Of a stretch of DNA of 64,000 nucleotides, positions 20,613-31,564 are shown one piece after another (position 1 is the first letter of the stretch; the number at the start of each line of letters is the position of its first letter). Location: assembly GCA_963555705.1 (NCBI GenBank), contig OY743190.1:33834929-33898928 (forward strand), read 5' to 3'. The stretch comes from Ligustrum vulgare (taxonomy: Eukaryota; Streptophyta; Magnoliopsida; Lamiales; Oleaceae). Made by a program: the position numbers and the translations under genes. The notes beneath the pieces were generated by a model, which was given only the letters and a program-made list of their open reading frames with translations, made no database searches and was not told where the DNA came from.

Positions 20613-21810
20613 TCATTTCCATAATTCATATGGAGATACACTTGTAAATTTAGAAGGAACTCTATTTAATATATGACATGCACTAAGTAATGTTTCACCC
20701 CAAAGATTAAATGGAAATTTAGAATATAACAACATTGCATTAATCATTTCAACAAGTGTCCTATTTTTTCTTTCCGCCAAACCATTTTGTTCGGGTGTTC
20801 TAGGTGCACTACATTGATGAATTATGCCTTGTTGTTCACAAAATAAGTTAAAATCACTAGAGAAGTATTCACCTCCTCTATCACTCCAAAGAATTTTTAT
20901 TTTCTTATTCAATTGATTTTCAACTTCATTTTTATATGCTTTGAAAGTTTCAAAAGCCTCATCCTTATGTTTTAATAAACAAACATAAGTAAATCTAGAA
21001 CAATCATCAATAAATGTTATGAAATATCTATTTCCTCCTCTTGTTAACATGCCATTTAGTTCACATATGTCGGTATGCACAAGATCTAATAATTGAGTTG
21101 TTCTAGTTACACTATGAAAATGTTTCTTAATCATCTTAGATTCTACACAAGTCTTGCGTTTATAAACTTTGTTTTCATCATAAGTTATTAAGTCACACAT
21201 TTTCATTCTTTTCATAGTATTATTGCCTATATGCCCTAATCTATCATGCCACAAAGTAAAAGAGTCAAGTATATAAGCGGAATTCACTTTATTCATATTA
21301 TTATTGTCAACGGTACATAATTTGACCATTCTATCACTAGAATAGTCATTTCCAACAAAGATCCCATTAAGGGATAATACAAGTTTACCAGATTCATAAA
21401 CACTTTTGATTCTGGGTTTTCCCAAAAGATCACCACTAACTAAGTTCCTATTCATGTTCGGAACATGGAATACATTAGTAAGAGTAACGGTTTTTCCGGA
21501 TGTGAAGATGATATCTACACTTCCTTTTCCAACCACTTTGGAGCGGCCTTCATTACCCATTTGTATTTCATGTCCATCTTCCAAGTCATGATAAGTTTTA
21601 AACAAGGACTTATCATAGCACACATGTATGGTAGCACAAGTTTCATACCACCATCCTTGAACCTTTCCTTTTATAGTGTTGACTTCACATATTGTAGCCA
21701 CAATGTTGTCATCTTCAATGGAGTTTATTTTATGTTCTCCATTGGATTTCTTCTTATGCTTGCACATCTTGGCCCAATAACCTAGTTTTCCACAAACATA
21801 GCATGGCCCT
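20613..21810 (-). pseudogene. Zinc knuckle, protease and integrase of the Ty1/copia element
   Basis: Zinc knuckle CYVCGKLGYWAKMC (Tyr in place of the usual His) at about 21770-21810. Protease active site reads WWYETCATIHVC, with Glu where the catalytic Asp belongs. Integrase zinc domain LWHDRLGHIGNNTM is present, but one Cys of the CX2C pair is missing (KRKTCVESKM). The core has HTDICELNG, WSDRGGEYFS and PEQNGLAERKNRT, that is D, D and E intact. Ends SPYELWK at an in-frame TGA. Confidence 0.92.
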
Positions 21811-22562
21811 TTTGGTTTTGGTTTTGGTTTGAACTTCCCTTTGTCCTTTTTAGGACCAAGAGGATTGAACTTTTCTTTGTTGGAGTGTTCGGCCTTCTCA
21901 ATAGCATTTGCTTTTGATTTGGCTTCATAAGAATTCTCATTCTTGATTCTTCTTTAATGTGTAGATGCTTTTGTAGTCGTTCCAAAGTAAAATATTCGGA
22001 GTTGTGAAGAATCTTCTTTCGATATCCTTTCCAAGCACTTGGAAGTTTGGAAATAATTTCCCCCACTTGAAATGATTTCGGGAGTTCTATTTTGACCGCT
22101 TTCAATTTGTTGACAAGTACTTGTAATTCATGTACTTGAGGAAGAATAAGAACATTGTCCAAAAATTTAAAATAAAAATACTTTGTGATTAAAAATTTCT
22201 TGGTACCTTCGTCTTCCGCCTTGTATTTGTTTTCCAACTCGTTCCAAATATCTCTTGCCGAATAAGTGTTGATGTATAGATCGTATAACCGGTCCGACAA
22301 AGCATTTAAAATATGTCCACGACATATTAATTCATCATCTTGTCGTTTCTTCCTTTCCGCCCTTATTGCCTCCGTGTCAGTCTCCGCTGGTTCTGCTAAA
22401 GGTTCCAAATCCAGATCCAAAAATGTAGAAGATCTTCAATGCGGTGAGTAGGAATTTTAACTTATCTTGCCAACGCGTGAAGTTTGTTCCATTAAATCTA
22501 TCGAGCCTCACAAGATCTTGGTTTATCAATTTGATAGTTGCAAGAATTGTTTCATTCTCCAT
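21782..22562 (-). pseudogene. gag of the Ty1/copia element
   Basis: ATG at 22562 gives MENETILATIKL then RFNGTNFTRWQDKLKF, the usual copia gag N-terminus. A one-base shift near 22425 moves to a frame with CRGHILNALSDRLYDLYI, the UBN2-type gag domain to KLPSAWKGYRKKIL and LQKHLHIKEESR. A second shift near 21950 precedes the Lys/Pro-rich segment that leads into the zinc knuckle. Confidence 0.9.
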
Positions 22563-22582
22563 GGAAAATTATAGTTTGAGAT

Positions 22583-23234
22583 TGTTGAAAATGTGGTGTA
22601 GGAGAATGAAGAAAATGATATGAAACAACAAAATTGATGAAGAAAATTATAAGGTTCAAACACGTAAAACACGTTGTCCTCAAACTATATTTACACCCAC
22701 CGGGATTCAAGTTTGCCTTTGGGATTATAGCAAATAAGTTTGTAGGATTAATCAAGTCTTTTTCTCAAGTTTAAATAAAGCAAAATAAAAACATGAGATA
22801 AAAATAAGAACACTAAAATTAGGAATGATGAAATGGATATTTTGGATATCAATCTTTGATGCAAGAATGTTTTCAAGTGATTTGGAATGAAGTAAATTCA
22901 CCTATTTATAGATATCCAAGCACCAACCACGAATTGGTGCCAACTCCATGAAAAGATGGATTAAATCTTCAAAAGGTGCCAAAATCAAATTTGAATCAAC
23001 CAAATTAACGGTCAAAAAATTGCACCGTGCGACCGCGCGGTTCGAATCCGTGCAGTCACATGGTTATAAAATTTAATGAAATTTAATTTGACGTCAAAAT
23101 TAACTTGTGATCGCATGATATTTGAACCGTGCTATCGCATGGTTTTCCGGAATTGGCCACCTTTATTTTTCATTTCCATTTCTTTTCGTTTCCATTTTTC
23201 AATTTCATTCCTTCTTTTATCAATAATTATTTTG

Positions 23235-23313
<79 letters not shown>

Positions 23314-23330
23314 CACACACATATCTAACA
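22583..23330 (-). repeat. 5' LTR of the Ty1/copia element
   Basis: 748 bp, + strand TGTTGAAAATGTGG ... ATCTAACA; the same sequence as 17396-18098 with few substitutions and an expanded (AT)n tract at 23240-23302. Confidence 0.93.
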
Positions 23331-24668
23331 TATATTAGATAGATAAATATTGTAATATTTTTATGAAGCAGATTGGTTGAGCATTTGAGTGAATAAGAAG
23401 CCGCCCAGGTCCCCTTTTCCCTCCCTTTCTAGGGCGACTTTTGAGCTACAGAGATTATTTAGAAATACTAGTGAATGAAACTCTGCGTAAGAAGCCTCTT
23501 GTCCATCTAATTAATTCATTTTTTTTTCTTCTAAGATAGTGACTTGTCTTCATACTCATTTTAATTTCATTTGCATTAGATTTCCTATTGATGAAAGAGG
23601 TACAATATGAAATCTGTTTTCGAGTACTTCAGCAAAAGGAAAATTATTTACCAATGGAGGTTAGGCTACTTGCCCTTGTCCAGTAATAAATTGATAAGTT
23701 TTAAATCTAGGTGGAGAACACTGTTTTATGCATTCCACATTTGGCCAGTTAAATTAAATGAAAGGAGAACACGCATTCTGGATTTAGTTGCTCATTCCTT
23801 TTATCTTCTCAGAATTTTTTTACATCAAATATGTATTTAAATGCTTCAATACACTGCATGTTTTCGCTCTTGTGAATTAGACAACTATAGTTCTATACTT
23901 TTGAACTCACTGTGATGGCATTAGAGGTAGTAGATGAATTGCTTGAACTCTGCTCTTGCCTGAAAGTTGATCCAGCTTCTACAGTCACCAAGAATTTCAA
24001 CATTGGAATCATGTATATCAAGTTTAACTCTCATTTTCTATCTATCATCGAAGTTTTATGAATTATGCACGTGTTCACTTAATCACATCTAAACGCAAAT
24101 TGTGGTTTCACCACTTGGACTCTCAAAAAATGGATAGGCTGAATAGTTGCTAAGGAGTTGGTCGAAACAAAATATATGGTAATAAAATGTTCTTCTAGCT
24201 CATTACTCAAAACACACGCAACTTTTTTTCCCATAATAAAATAATATCACTTGTACAGCTTATTATTGTTTGGTTGTGCTGATGAATAGCCAGGCTTTAA
24301 GTTATATTTTTTATGCTTTCTTATTTGCTTAATGCTAATATACAAGGTGTAACCGTGTAATTGAATGTGAAAATAGAGAATGCAGGAATTGACTACTTAA
24401 GTAGAATGATAGAAGTTCTAGGAGACTATAATCCTTGCATTTCCTTATTCATTTCTCTCTGGTTTCTAGATGATCTCCTGCCTTTGATTTTTCTTTGATG
24501 CATTTAGTTCTTTTTGTAAACAAAGAAAAGTAAGTAAGACTGTTGGAAGCAAAATTTCTTAGAATTAAGTGATTTTACTTCTGGCATAATAATCTCTTTT
24601 TTTGGTTCAACAGCCGGAGGATTATCAGGAATTTCTTTTTTGGTTTCAGGCTTTTCTTCAACAACTGT
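23331..24668. other. CACTA interior, middle piece
   Basis: AT-rich DNA between the two nested insertions. No long ORF with protein-like composition. A GC-richer patch at 23398-23460 and pyrimidine tracts followed by AG suggest intron/exon debris. The right end (24504-24668) carries the continuation of the minus-strand frame described at 29598-29651. Confidence 0.5.
24504..24668 (-). pseudogene. Minus-strand small ORF carried by the CACTA, 3' part, severed by LTR insertion
   Basis: Reads VVEEKPETKKEIPDNPP then EPKKEIIMPEVKS, a Pro/Glu/Lys-rich sequence with no recognised family. It is the direct in-frame continuation of the 18 codons at 29598-29651 once the 24674-29597 insertion and one GAGTG copy are removed. 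After VKS it may run to a stop at 24504 or splice (possible acceptor TTCCAACAG near 24547). May be the N-terminus of a captured host gene or of a transposon gene. Function unknown. Confidence 0.55.
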
Positions 24669-26323
24669 GAGTGTGTAACGCCCCTGAAATTTCTGTATTT
24701 TACTTTGACGCATATGAAATAATAATATGTTTTTATTGGGTGAAATATTATCATTAATTTTGAAAAGGATACCCAATTATTTGTTTTAACTCTCAATAAA
24801 TATGAAATATTGTGTTAACAAAAGTTTGAGGACTATAATTCCATGAATGATAGTTAGACGAAACATGGAAGCCTTAAAATGCTCTAACATGGTAAATTAG
24901 GGGCTAATGAAAATTTTTTGAGAAAACTAATTAACTACAGTTTTGCCACTTTATCATGCAATCTTTGTCGTAGTCGTACGAGTTAATTATTGATCCAAAG
25001 TCATTGCATGCTATACCATCGCGTAGTTCTTAGTGTTATGTTTAAATCGATGTTTTTTTTTTTATGTGTGATTCCGAGCCCGGATGTGCCGGGAATATCT
25101 AGCCAAAATAGGGTAGTTACAATATGAAAATTTGTCAAAACCCTACAAAAATTTTCTAAGTATAATAGGATGGTCGAGCAGCCATGTTTATAAGGATCGT
25201 ACAAGCTACGTATTAATTAGATGTTTTTGCATTTGTGGTCTTTAAAAAGTTCGTAATGCGATCTTTCCTGTGATATAAAGTTTGTTGAATTCGGAGGTCA
25301 TCTCGACCATCAAATTTTAAGTCGAAAAGGGCTCGTTGAAGTACAAAAAATTGAGAATATATTATTATTATTATAATCATAATGGAGACACTTGGCAAAC
25401 TCCACTAGTGGGTCTTAAGGGATTGTTTGGCATAATTAATTATTCCCGTTTAAAACAGTTGAATTATCAGAATGCATTTTAAAAATATTCAACTGATTTA
25501 TAACTGTAAATTATTCGAAAAACACTTATAAATTAAAAGTTTGGAAATTTAAAGAAATCAAACATGTCCTTAACTTCAATTCTATAAATAGGGACACTTA
25601 GCTGCATTTTTTTCACCAGAATTTCTGCTACAAGCTTAAGGTAAGAATGATGATTTCTTGCTTCTAACAAGTAAGAATGATGATTTCTTGCTTCTAATTA
25701 AAATTCATCACTCTCACTTGTTAAACATAAGAAGAAAAGCATGTTTTAAACAAGAAAACAATGGCAGATTTCGGAATTTCACTGTTTCTGGTAAAACGAC
25801 TGCTATCAATAGCATTCATTCTTCACTGCCGAATGCTTCTGATAGCCTCTTGAATAGAGCAGTTTCTTATTTTTAAATAAAAACTGAAATCTGTCATATT
25901 CTGAGCAACAATCTGATAAAAACCTGTTTATGCAGCAATATAATTCATATATATTCATTCTTATAAGATTCTAACTACCAAATAACATGTAAATGTAGGA
26001 ACAATTTCTAAATATTCATCCAAAAAGTTGTGAGTAAAGCAATATGTGTTTCCTTTGTAATTTTTGTTGTTCTAAATCATTTATATCTGTTTTTAGTATT
26101 TAGATCAAGTTTATTTTATATATTATATCAAAGATGTTTGCTGATTATGATAAGAATATATGAAAAATGGAAAGTTTTGGCTTAAAAATCTTAGAAATGG
26201 TGAAATAAGATCTTCTTACATTCTATGTTCTTGATTTTGTATATCTAAGTGCTATAAAGGTCTTTTATGTTAAATCTATTAGATATAAGAATCTGGGTTT
26301 TTCCTTAAGGCTGAAAATTAAGT

Positions 26324-26517
26324 CACTAGTACAAAAATCACCAAAAAAAATGAGGAATATACGTCGGTTTTTAGTAAAACCGACGCCTATAAAAGGACGG
26401 TGGCATTTTTGTAAATATAATTAAAGAATGGGCGTCGGTTGTAATATTACAACCGACGTGTAAAATTTAAACCTAGAGAATACGCGTCGGTTTTTGAAGA
26501 ACCGACGCGTATTCTTT

Positions 26518-26557
<40 letters not shown>

Positions 26558-27183
26558 TTTAGGCGTCGGTTGTAAAAAAAAAAAAAAAATTTTGCCTTTA
26601 GGCGTCGGTTGTAATATTACAACCGACGCCTTTAGGCGTCGGTTGTAATATTACAACCGACGCCTAAAGTCAAAAAAAAAAAAAAAAATTTTTTTTTTAC
26701 TTTAGGCGTCGGTTGTAATATTACAACCGACGCCCATTCTCCGATTTCCCGCGTCGATTCTTAAAGAACCGACGCGTATTCCTTTATTTACTTATGCGCA
26801 GAAAACTCAGATCATCTCTATTTTTTTCACTACTCGATCTCTTCCCGCCTCTCTCTTTATTTTTCTCTCACTCGAACCACCGCACTATGACGCCGCCGCC
26901 GCCACCACCACCATTCCTCCATTTCCCGGCAACGTTCATCACCACATTCCTCCCCTCGCTCTTTATCTCTTCCTCTCCCCGAATCACCGGAGTTGCACCT
27001 CCACCACCGCCGCGCACCTCCGCCATCTCGTAAGAGACCCACCTCCCTCTTTATATATGTGTGTTTTTATTTATGTATATATATAATGTATGTAAATATA
27101 TGTGATAATATTTATGCATGTATAATGTATGTAAATAATATGTATATATATGTATTATATATAATGTATATAAATGTATATAT

Positions 27184-27238
<55 letters not shown>

Positions 27239-27405
27239 TATTTATATTATAGATGTGTTTGTATATATGTATGGGTGTTTCAACTAGTTATTGATTTAAT
27301 TTTGTATTGTTGATTTTTAGTTATTAGATGGATAAATTGCAATATTTGAATTATTGAATTTCTATATTGCAGCTGAATGGATGAAAGAAATGTGATGCTA
27401 CCCCC

Positions 27406-27447
<42 letters not shown>

Positions 27448-27756
27448 TTAGGCGTCGGTTGTAATATTACAACCGACGCCTAAAGTCAAAAAAAAAAAAA
27501 AAAAAAAAAGACTTTAGGCGTCGGTTCTACATTTAGAACCGACGCCCAAAGTTAATTTTTTTGTTTTTTTGTTTTTTTGTTTTTACTTTAGGCGTCGGTT
27601 CTAAATTAGAACCGACGCCCAAAACTGACTTTGGGCGTCGGTTTACAACCGACGCCTAAAGTCGAGACTTTGCGCGTCTGCTTCATAGACGTCGCCGCTA
27701 CAACCGACGCGTATTCCGTTTTCCAACCGACGCGTATTCCTGTTTCTGTACTAGTG
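26324..27756. mobile_element. Mini-CACTA copy 1 (nested in the LTR insertion)
   Basis: 1433 bp with inverted termini CACTAGTACAAAAA and TTTCTGTACTAGTG and a 3-bp duplication AGT (26321-26323, 27757-27759). Subterminal palindromes GGCGTCGGTTGTAATATT plus complement occur on both sides. The interior is a short exon-intron cassette, not a transposase. Same family as 48477-49814. Confidence 0.88.
26794..27372 (+). other. Exon-intron cassette of mini-CACTA copy 1
   Basis: ATG at 26794 opens about 78 codons: a hydrophobic start rich in Ser/Phe/Leu, a run of prolines (TPPPPPPPFLHFP) and a second Pro-rich block, ending at a splice-donor-like TCTC/GTAAGAG at 27030. The AT-rich stretch to TATATTGCAG at 27372 looks like an intron and holds a (AT)n microsatellite at 27187-27234. 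The following bases read CTGAATGGATGAAAG. The same layout is kept in the other copy. Product unknown; it may be the first exon of a captured host gene. Confidence 0.45.
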
Positions 27757-29597
27757 AGTTTAATTGAGATTTGATTAACCTAAATTCATGATCCTAACTT
27801 GATCAAACATGCATGCCTCAAAAGTTGATATAATGATTTATAAGCTTCTTAGTTCAACTACATGCCTATGTACATGACTTAAAGCTGATTTCAGATTTTA
27901 ATCATCGCAGCCTATGAGTTATTACAGTCTTATAAAGCTAAAAATCAAGTTATTCTTTAACATATGAGAATCTATTTGGCACACATAGTTGCTACAACTT
28001 ATATTAGGTTAAATTGAAGGAACTATACTTGCATGTATTATATTGAATAAGATTATACGTTTTATGATAAAGAAGTGAAACATGCTGTTCCTTTTTATAC
28101 ATCTTGGATGTATTGCATTCATTTGTGATGCAACATTTATGCACTTAAGTCTACGAAGGATATTTAAAACATGTGCATAATTAAGAAAGCAGAATCCAAA
28201 GTAGTTAAGTATTCACCGGTTGGGATTCTAGATACCCAAGGTATTTTTCCCATAGTTAAGGTCACAGAAGTGAATCAAGTTTAGATTCTAATACTTCCAA
28301 CAGTTATTACCATTTTCAGTAAGCTTTATACTCAATAGACTATCACGATATGAGATGCTTACATCTTCATAGTTTATGTCATGGCAAAGTTTTGTGATAG
28401 GTGACCTTTGTACCTTAATGGTACCAGATTTGTATCGAAATGGTACCAAAAATTATATTGAGAGCTCTGTGAATACTTACTCTTAGGGTAGGGGCCTAAA
28501 TAATCAAGAATTTGCATTTAGAAAATAAGTGCATTCTAGAAGTGCATGTTAAATGTGTTCATCCTGTCATTTGAGGTTATGAGATAAGATGTGGATAAAT
28601 ATGCTTATGATGAATCTTCATTATGTGTTATGGACTTCATGTTGAAAAGGTATTTGGAATGATTGCGAACAACTTTGTGAACTATCTCATTATTCTCTCA
28701 AAGTTAAGGTAAAGTGTACTTAATTACATTAAATCATGTTGATATGAATTTTGTTAATATGCTTATGTGCTTGTTTGTAGCTTTACTCACTAAGCCTCAT
28801 AACTTACAGTCGTTTCATGACTATCTTGTAGATCATGGACCCCACATACTTGAAAATAGTGTGTAGCTGGGGAAGGACTTCTCCGGATGGCCTAGAGTAT
28901 CACATTATCACAAAAAGGACGGTTTGGATGAAGTTCGACACATGGCCCAGAATTTTTATGAAGGAACGTACCTACAAGACTATAAATGTTTATGATGCCA
29001 TTACCCTAGTACCCCTTAGGACCTTAATGTTCATTTATTGAAAAATAGATGAAGTTAGGGTCCTAACTTTTGAAAGACTTCCACTCATGGTAAAACTCAC
29101 ACTTTTGAGGTCGAAGAATGTGGCATTTTGAGGCAAACACCAAGGCAAGAAAGTCTTAGGCCACATTACTTATATCAAGGGGCTATCTTTTGTAATGGTT
29201 TGGAAACTTGATAAATATTTGAGTGGAAACAAACTTTGGAGGGTCAATGGGAAGTAGAAACTCTTTTGTAAACCTTTGGTCAGAAATGGATGTATGCAGA
29301 TACTAAGTTAAAAATGGAGTTTTTATTATGTGGATTAGATTATGCTTGTCTTACATGTTGGTATTTGTTGTAAGCAAACCCTGCCAGGAGCTATCAGTAG
29401 CAGACTGCAGCTTATCCTTTAGCACAGTGCCATGCTACTAATAGCCTCCTGCAATTCACTTGATTAAGTCTATAAGAGTATAAATATTTTGGTACGGATA
29501 TGGGACTTAAAATATTAATTCCTAGTGTATATATATATATAAATTTGAAATTTTAGTATATATATGTAAGTTGAATTTTATATTAGAGATGTCCACA

Positions 29598-29651
29598 GAG
29601 TGCTACTCCCTCTGGAGGTGGATTATTAGTAGTATTTTCTGGTTTAGCCAT
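29598..29651 (-). pseudogene. Minus-strand small ORF carried by the CACTA, 5' part with ATG
   Basis: Eighteen codons from an ATG at 29651 (MAKPENTTNNPPPEGVA), ending in the GAGTG target duplication at 29598-29602. Joined to 24668 it gives about 72 codons. Its disruption by the LTR is direct evidence for insertion into a pre-existing frame. Confidence 0.55.
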
Positions 29652-30751
29652 GTTAATGGAGGATGACAAGAAGTGAGGTTTACTAATATTAGTTTGTTGA
29701 TGACTTGATGTTAATGTTAAAACTCTTTGATTAATAACGTGTTTCTTTGGGGTATTAATTTACTAAGTCAGTTCACTGAAAATATTTTCAAAAAATGTTT
29801 ATTTTCCTCAAAACCAATTTTTTTTATTGACATACTATTTTACTAAAATGAAGTTGCTACTATAAAATGGAGCCTTCCTTAGATTCCTTTCTGCACTTTC
29901 GCTGAAAATTTTACTTTAGAAGAAGTTTCAATGTACAACAGTAGACATAGTATCTAAAGGATTTTTAGAGCCTGCTTGTTTAAGCTTAAAAATTACATGT
30001 CCGAGGATAGATATATGATGCCTTAGTTTTGAGATTTATTTTTTTCTTTGACCCTTCAATTGCACCAAATCTTATAGCTTTTCCAATTGTCAAAGAGTAT
30101 TGGAAGACTACAAAGGGTTGAAGGTTGGAGAGGGAGAGGGACAGAGATGGAAATATATATAATGTCTATATGGCACTTTATCTGTCCAGGTTGAGATAAC
30201 GCATTTTAAGTTATAAATTATATGGGTAACTATCAATATTAAAATTATTACGTGTTTCTATTTTCATCATTGTTGTTGAATTTCAACTAGGTTTGAACTT
30301 TAGTGTCCTGGTATGTTCGACTCTTAATCTAGGATTCTTGGACTGTTTAGTATATTTCATAGATAGCTTTTGAAAGGTTATCAAAATTCTGGTTTTAATT
30401 TAACTTGATCAAGGTTTGAGAGTAATGGGTTTTCTTTTATCGTTCTTCAATTTCATTTAAATTTAGTTTTTTTCTCAATTCTGTTGGCTTAATTTGGAGG
30501 TCATGTATGAAATCTTTCACTTATGTATTATTTTTTAATTATGGAATAAATTACCCAATAAATATGATTCATAGATGTTATAATTGCATAGGCATAATTA
30601 ATGGAAGAGTTCTTTGGTAGTTCTATGAATGCTACAGAAAAAATTTGTGTTTATTTGACCATTCCCTTTTCCCTTTTTTTGGTGTAGCTATTTACATAAA
30701 TTTGGTTTATTTCGTGATTTGACTTGGTTAGATCGTTTGATTTGTGGATAG

Positions 30752-31003
30752 ATGGGGTCTGGAGGACTTGCTCCACCAGTAATAATACATGGGACAAGAT
30801 TTAAAAAGTTCAATGGAGCCACGGAAAATCCAACTGAGATAGTTTTTAATAATCTTCAAGACTACATGAAGGAAAAGGGATTTCCGACACAGCTGATCCT
30901 TGGTAGTTGCAACATTTTTGAAACTGCGGGACAAGGCGCTCTTGTTCCCTTAAGAATAACATCTGTAGAGTTATTTTATATAGGTTATGTGGTTCTTTTG
31001 TAA
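30752..31003 (+). other. Short ORF near right end of the large CACTA, unrecognised
   Basis: Eighty-three codons from ATG (MGSGGLAPPVIIHGTRFKKF), mixed composition, just before the right subterminal repeats. The first ~70 codons look protein-like and the last part is AT-driven. It could be a captured exon or a chance frame. The rest of 29652-31169 is AT-rich with no other candidate. Confidence 0.25.
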
Positions 31004-31169
31004 ATTTATTAAATATTAAACACTATTTATTTTGAATAGATTTGACAATTCGTAGATTACTATGTTAATGAATTACTTCTATTGTTCAAATTATAGTTTT
31101 AATAAATTAATGAGGTAATATAGGTTTTATAAATAAATATTCAATAATTTTTTTAAAAATATAAAATGC

Positions 31170-31561
31170 ATATAACAACGTTTAAAAAACGGTGCAAATA
31201 GGTCTACGGCAACACTAAAAAAAGCAGCAAAAGGGTCTACGTTAACACTTAGAAAATGTTGCAAAATGGTCTATGGCAACACTCAAAAAAATATGCGATA
31301 GGTCTACCGCAACACTTAAAGAACATTGCAAAAGGTCTACAGCAACACTTAAAAAACGTTGCAAAAGGTCTATAGAAACACTTAAAAAAGGTTACAAAAG
31401 GTACATGGCAACGTTTATTTCAGGTTTTTGAAGTATTTAAAAAACGCTGCAAAAAGTTTTTTCTCTACGGCAATACTGTGATTTGCAACACTTGTCAAAC
31501 GCTGCAAAAGTCTTTTAGCAACATTTTTTAAACGTTGTAAAAGGCTATTTTTGTTGTAGTG
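31170..31561. repeat. Right subterminal repeat block of the large CACTA
   Basis: Repeated GCAACACTTAAAAAACGTTGCAAAAGGTCTA-type units of about 36 bp from about 31175 to 31545, ending in the TTTTTGTTGTAGTG terminus. Motif core shared with the left block. Confidence 0.85.
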
Positions 31562-31564
31562 ATC

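Larger units (their letters stand above)
17396..23330 (-). mobile_element. Full-length Ty1/copia retrotransposon, degenerate
   Basis: LTRs 17396-18098 and 22583-23330, target duplication TATAT (17391-17395 and 23331-23335). Read on the minus strand the order is gag, protease, integrase, RT, RNase H, which defines Ty1/copia. The 3' polypurine tract is present. Only about 20 bases separate the 5' LTR (right side) from the gag ATG, and no TGGTATCAGAG primer site is seen there, so the leader appears deleted or unusual. Frameshifts, a stop and two catalytic-site changes show it is dead. Confidence 0.95.
24674..29597. mobile_element. LTR-type insertion (probable solo LTR, about 4.9 kb) in the CACTA
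   Basis: TG...CA ends (TGTAACGCCCCTGAAATTTC ... GAGATGTCCACA) with a perfect 5-bp target duplication GAGTG (24669-24673 and 29598-29602). No internal copy of the left end was found, no primer site and no coding domain, so it is best read as a solo LTR; without the nested mini-CACTA it is about 3.5 kb. The start resembles that of the solo LTR at 5390. A region near 28790-29040 has the ACTCACTAAGCCTCATAACTT block that I associate with the 3' part of Del/Tekay-type LTRs (inference). Two short motifs, TAAGAATGATGATTTCTTGC, are duplicated at 25643-25690. Confidence 0.75.
16463..31561. mobile_element. Large CACTA (En/Spm-type) transposon, 15.1 kb with nested insertions
   Basis: Terminal inverted repeats CACTACAACAAAAAAG (left) and CTTTTTGTTGTAGTG-like (right, ...TATTTTTGTTGTAGTG), flanked by a perfect 3-bp target duplication ATC (16460-16462 and 31562-31564). 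Both ends carry dense subterminal repeats of GCAACGTTT in both orientations. Removing the Ty1/copia element (17396-23330) and the LTR insertion (24674-29597) leaves about 4.2 kb. No TNP2-type transposase is visible in that remainder, so it is non-autonomous, and it seems to carry host-like sequence. Confidence 0.88.

Noticed and set aside
24674..25633. Reading the left end TGTAACGCCCC with CTGCTACA at 25633 as a ~1-kb LTR
   Set aside because: No target duplication matches at 25634, whereas GAGTG matches perfectly at 29598 and restores a reading frame.
26993..27313. Tyr/Ile-rich frame over the (AT)n tract
   Set aside because: Produced by the microsatellite; the same happens at 14686-14907 and 23076-23342.
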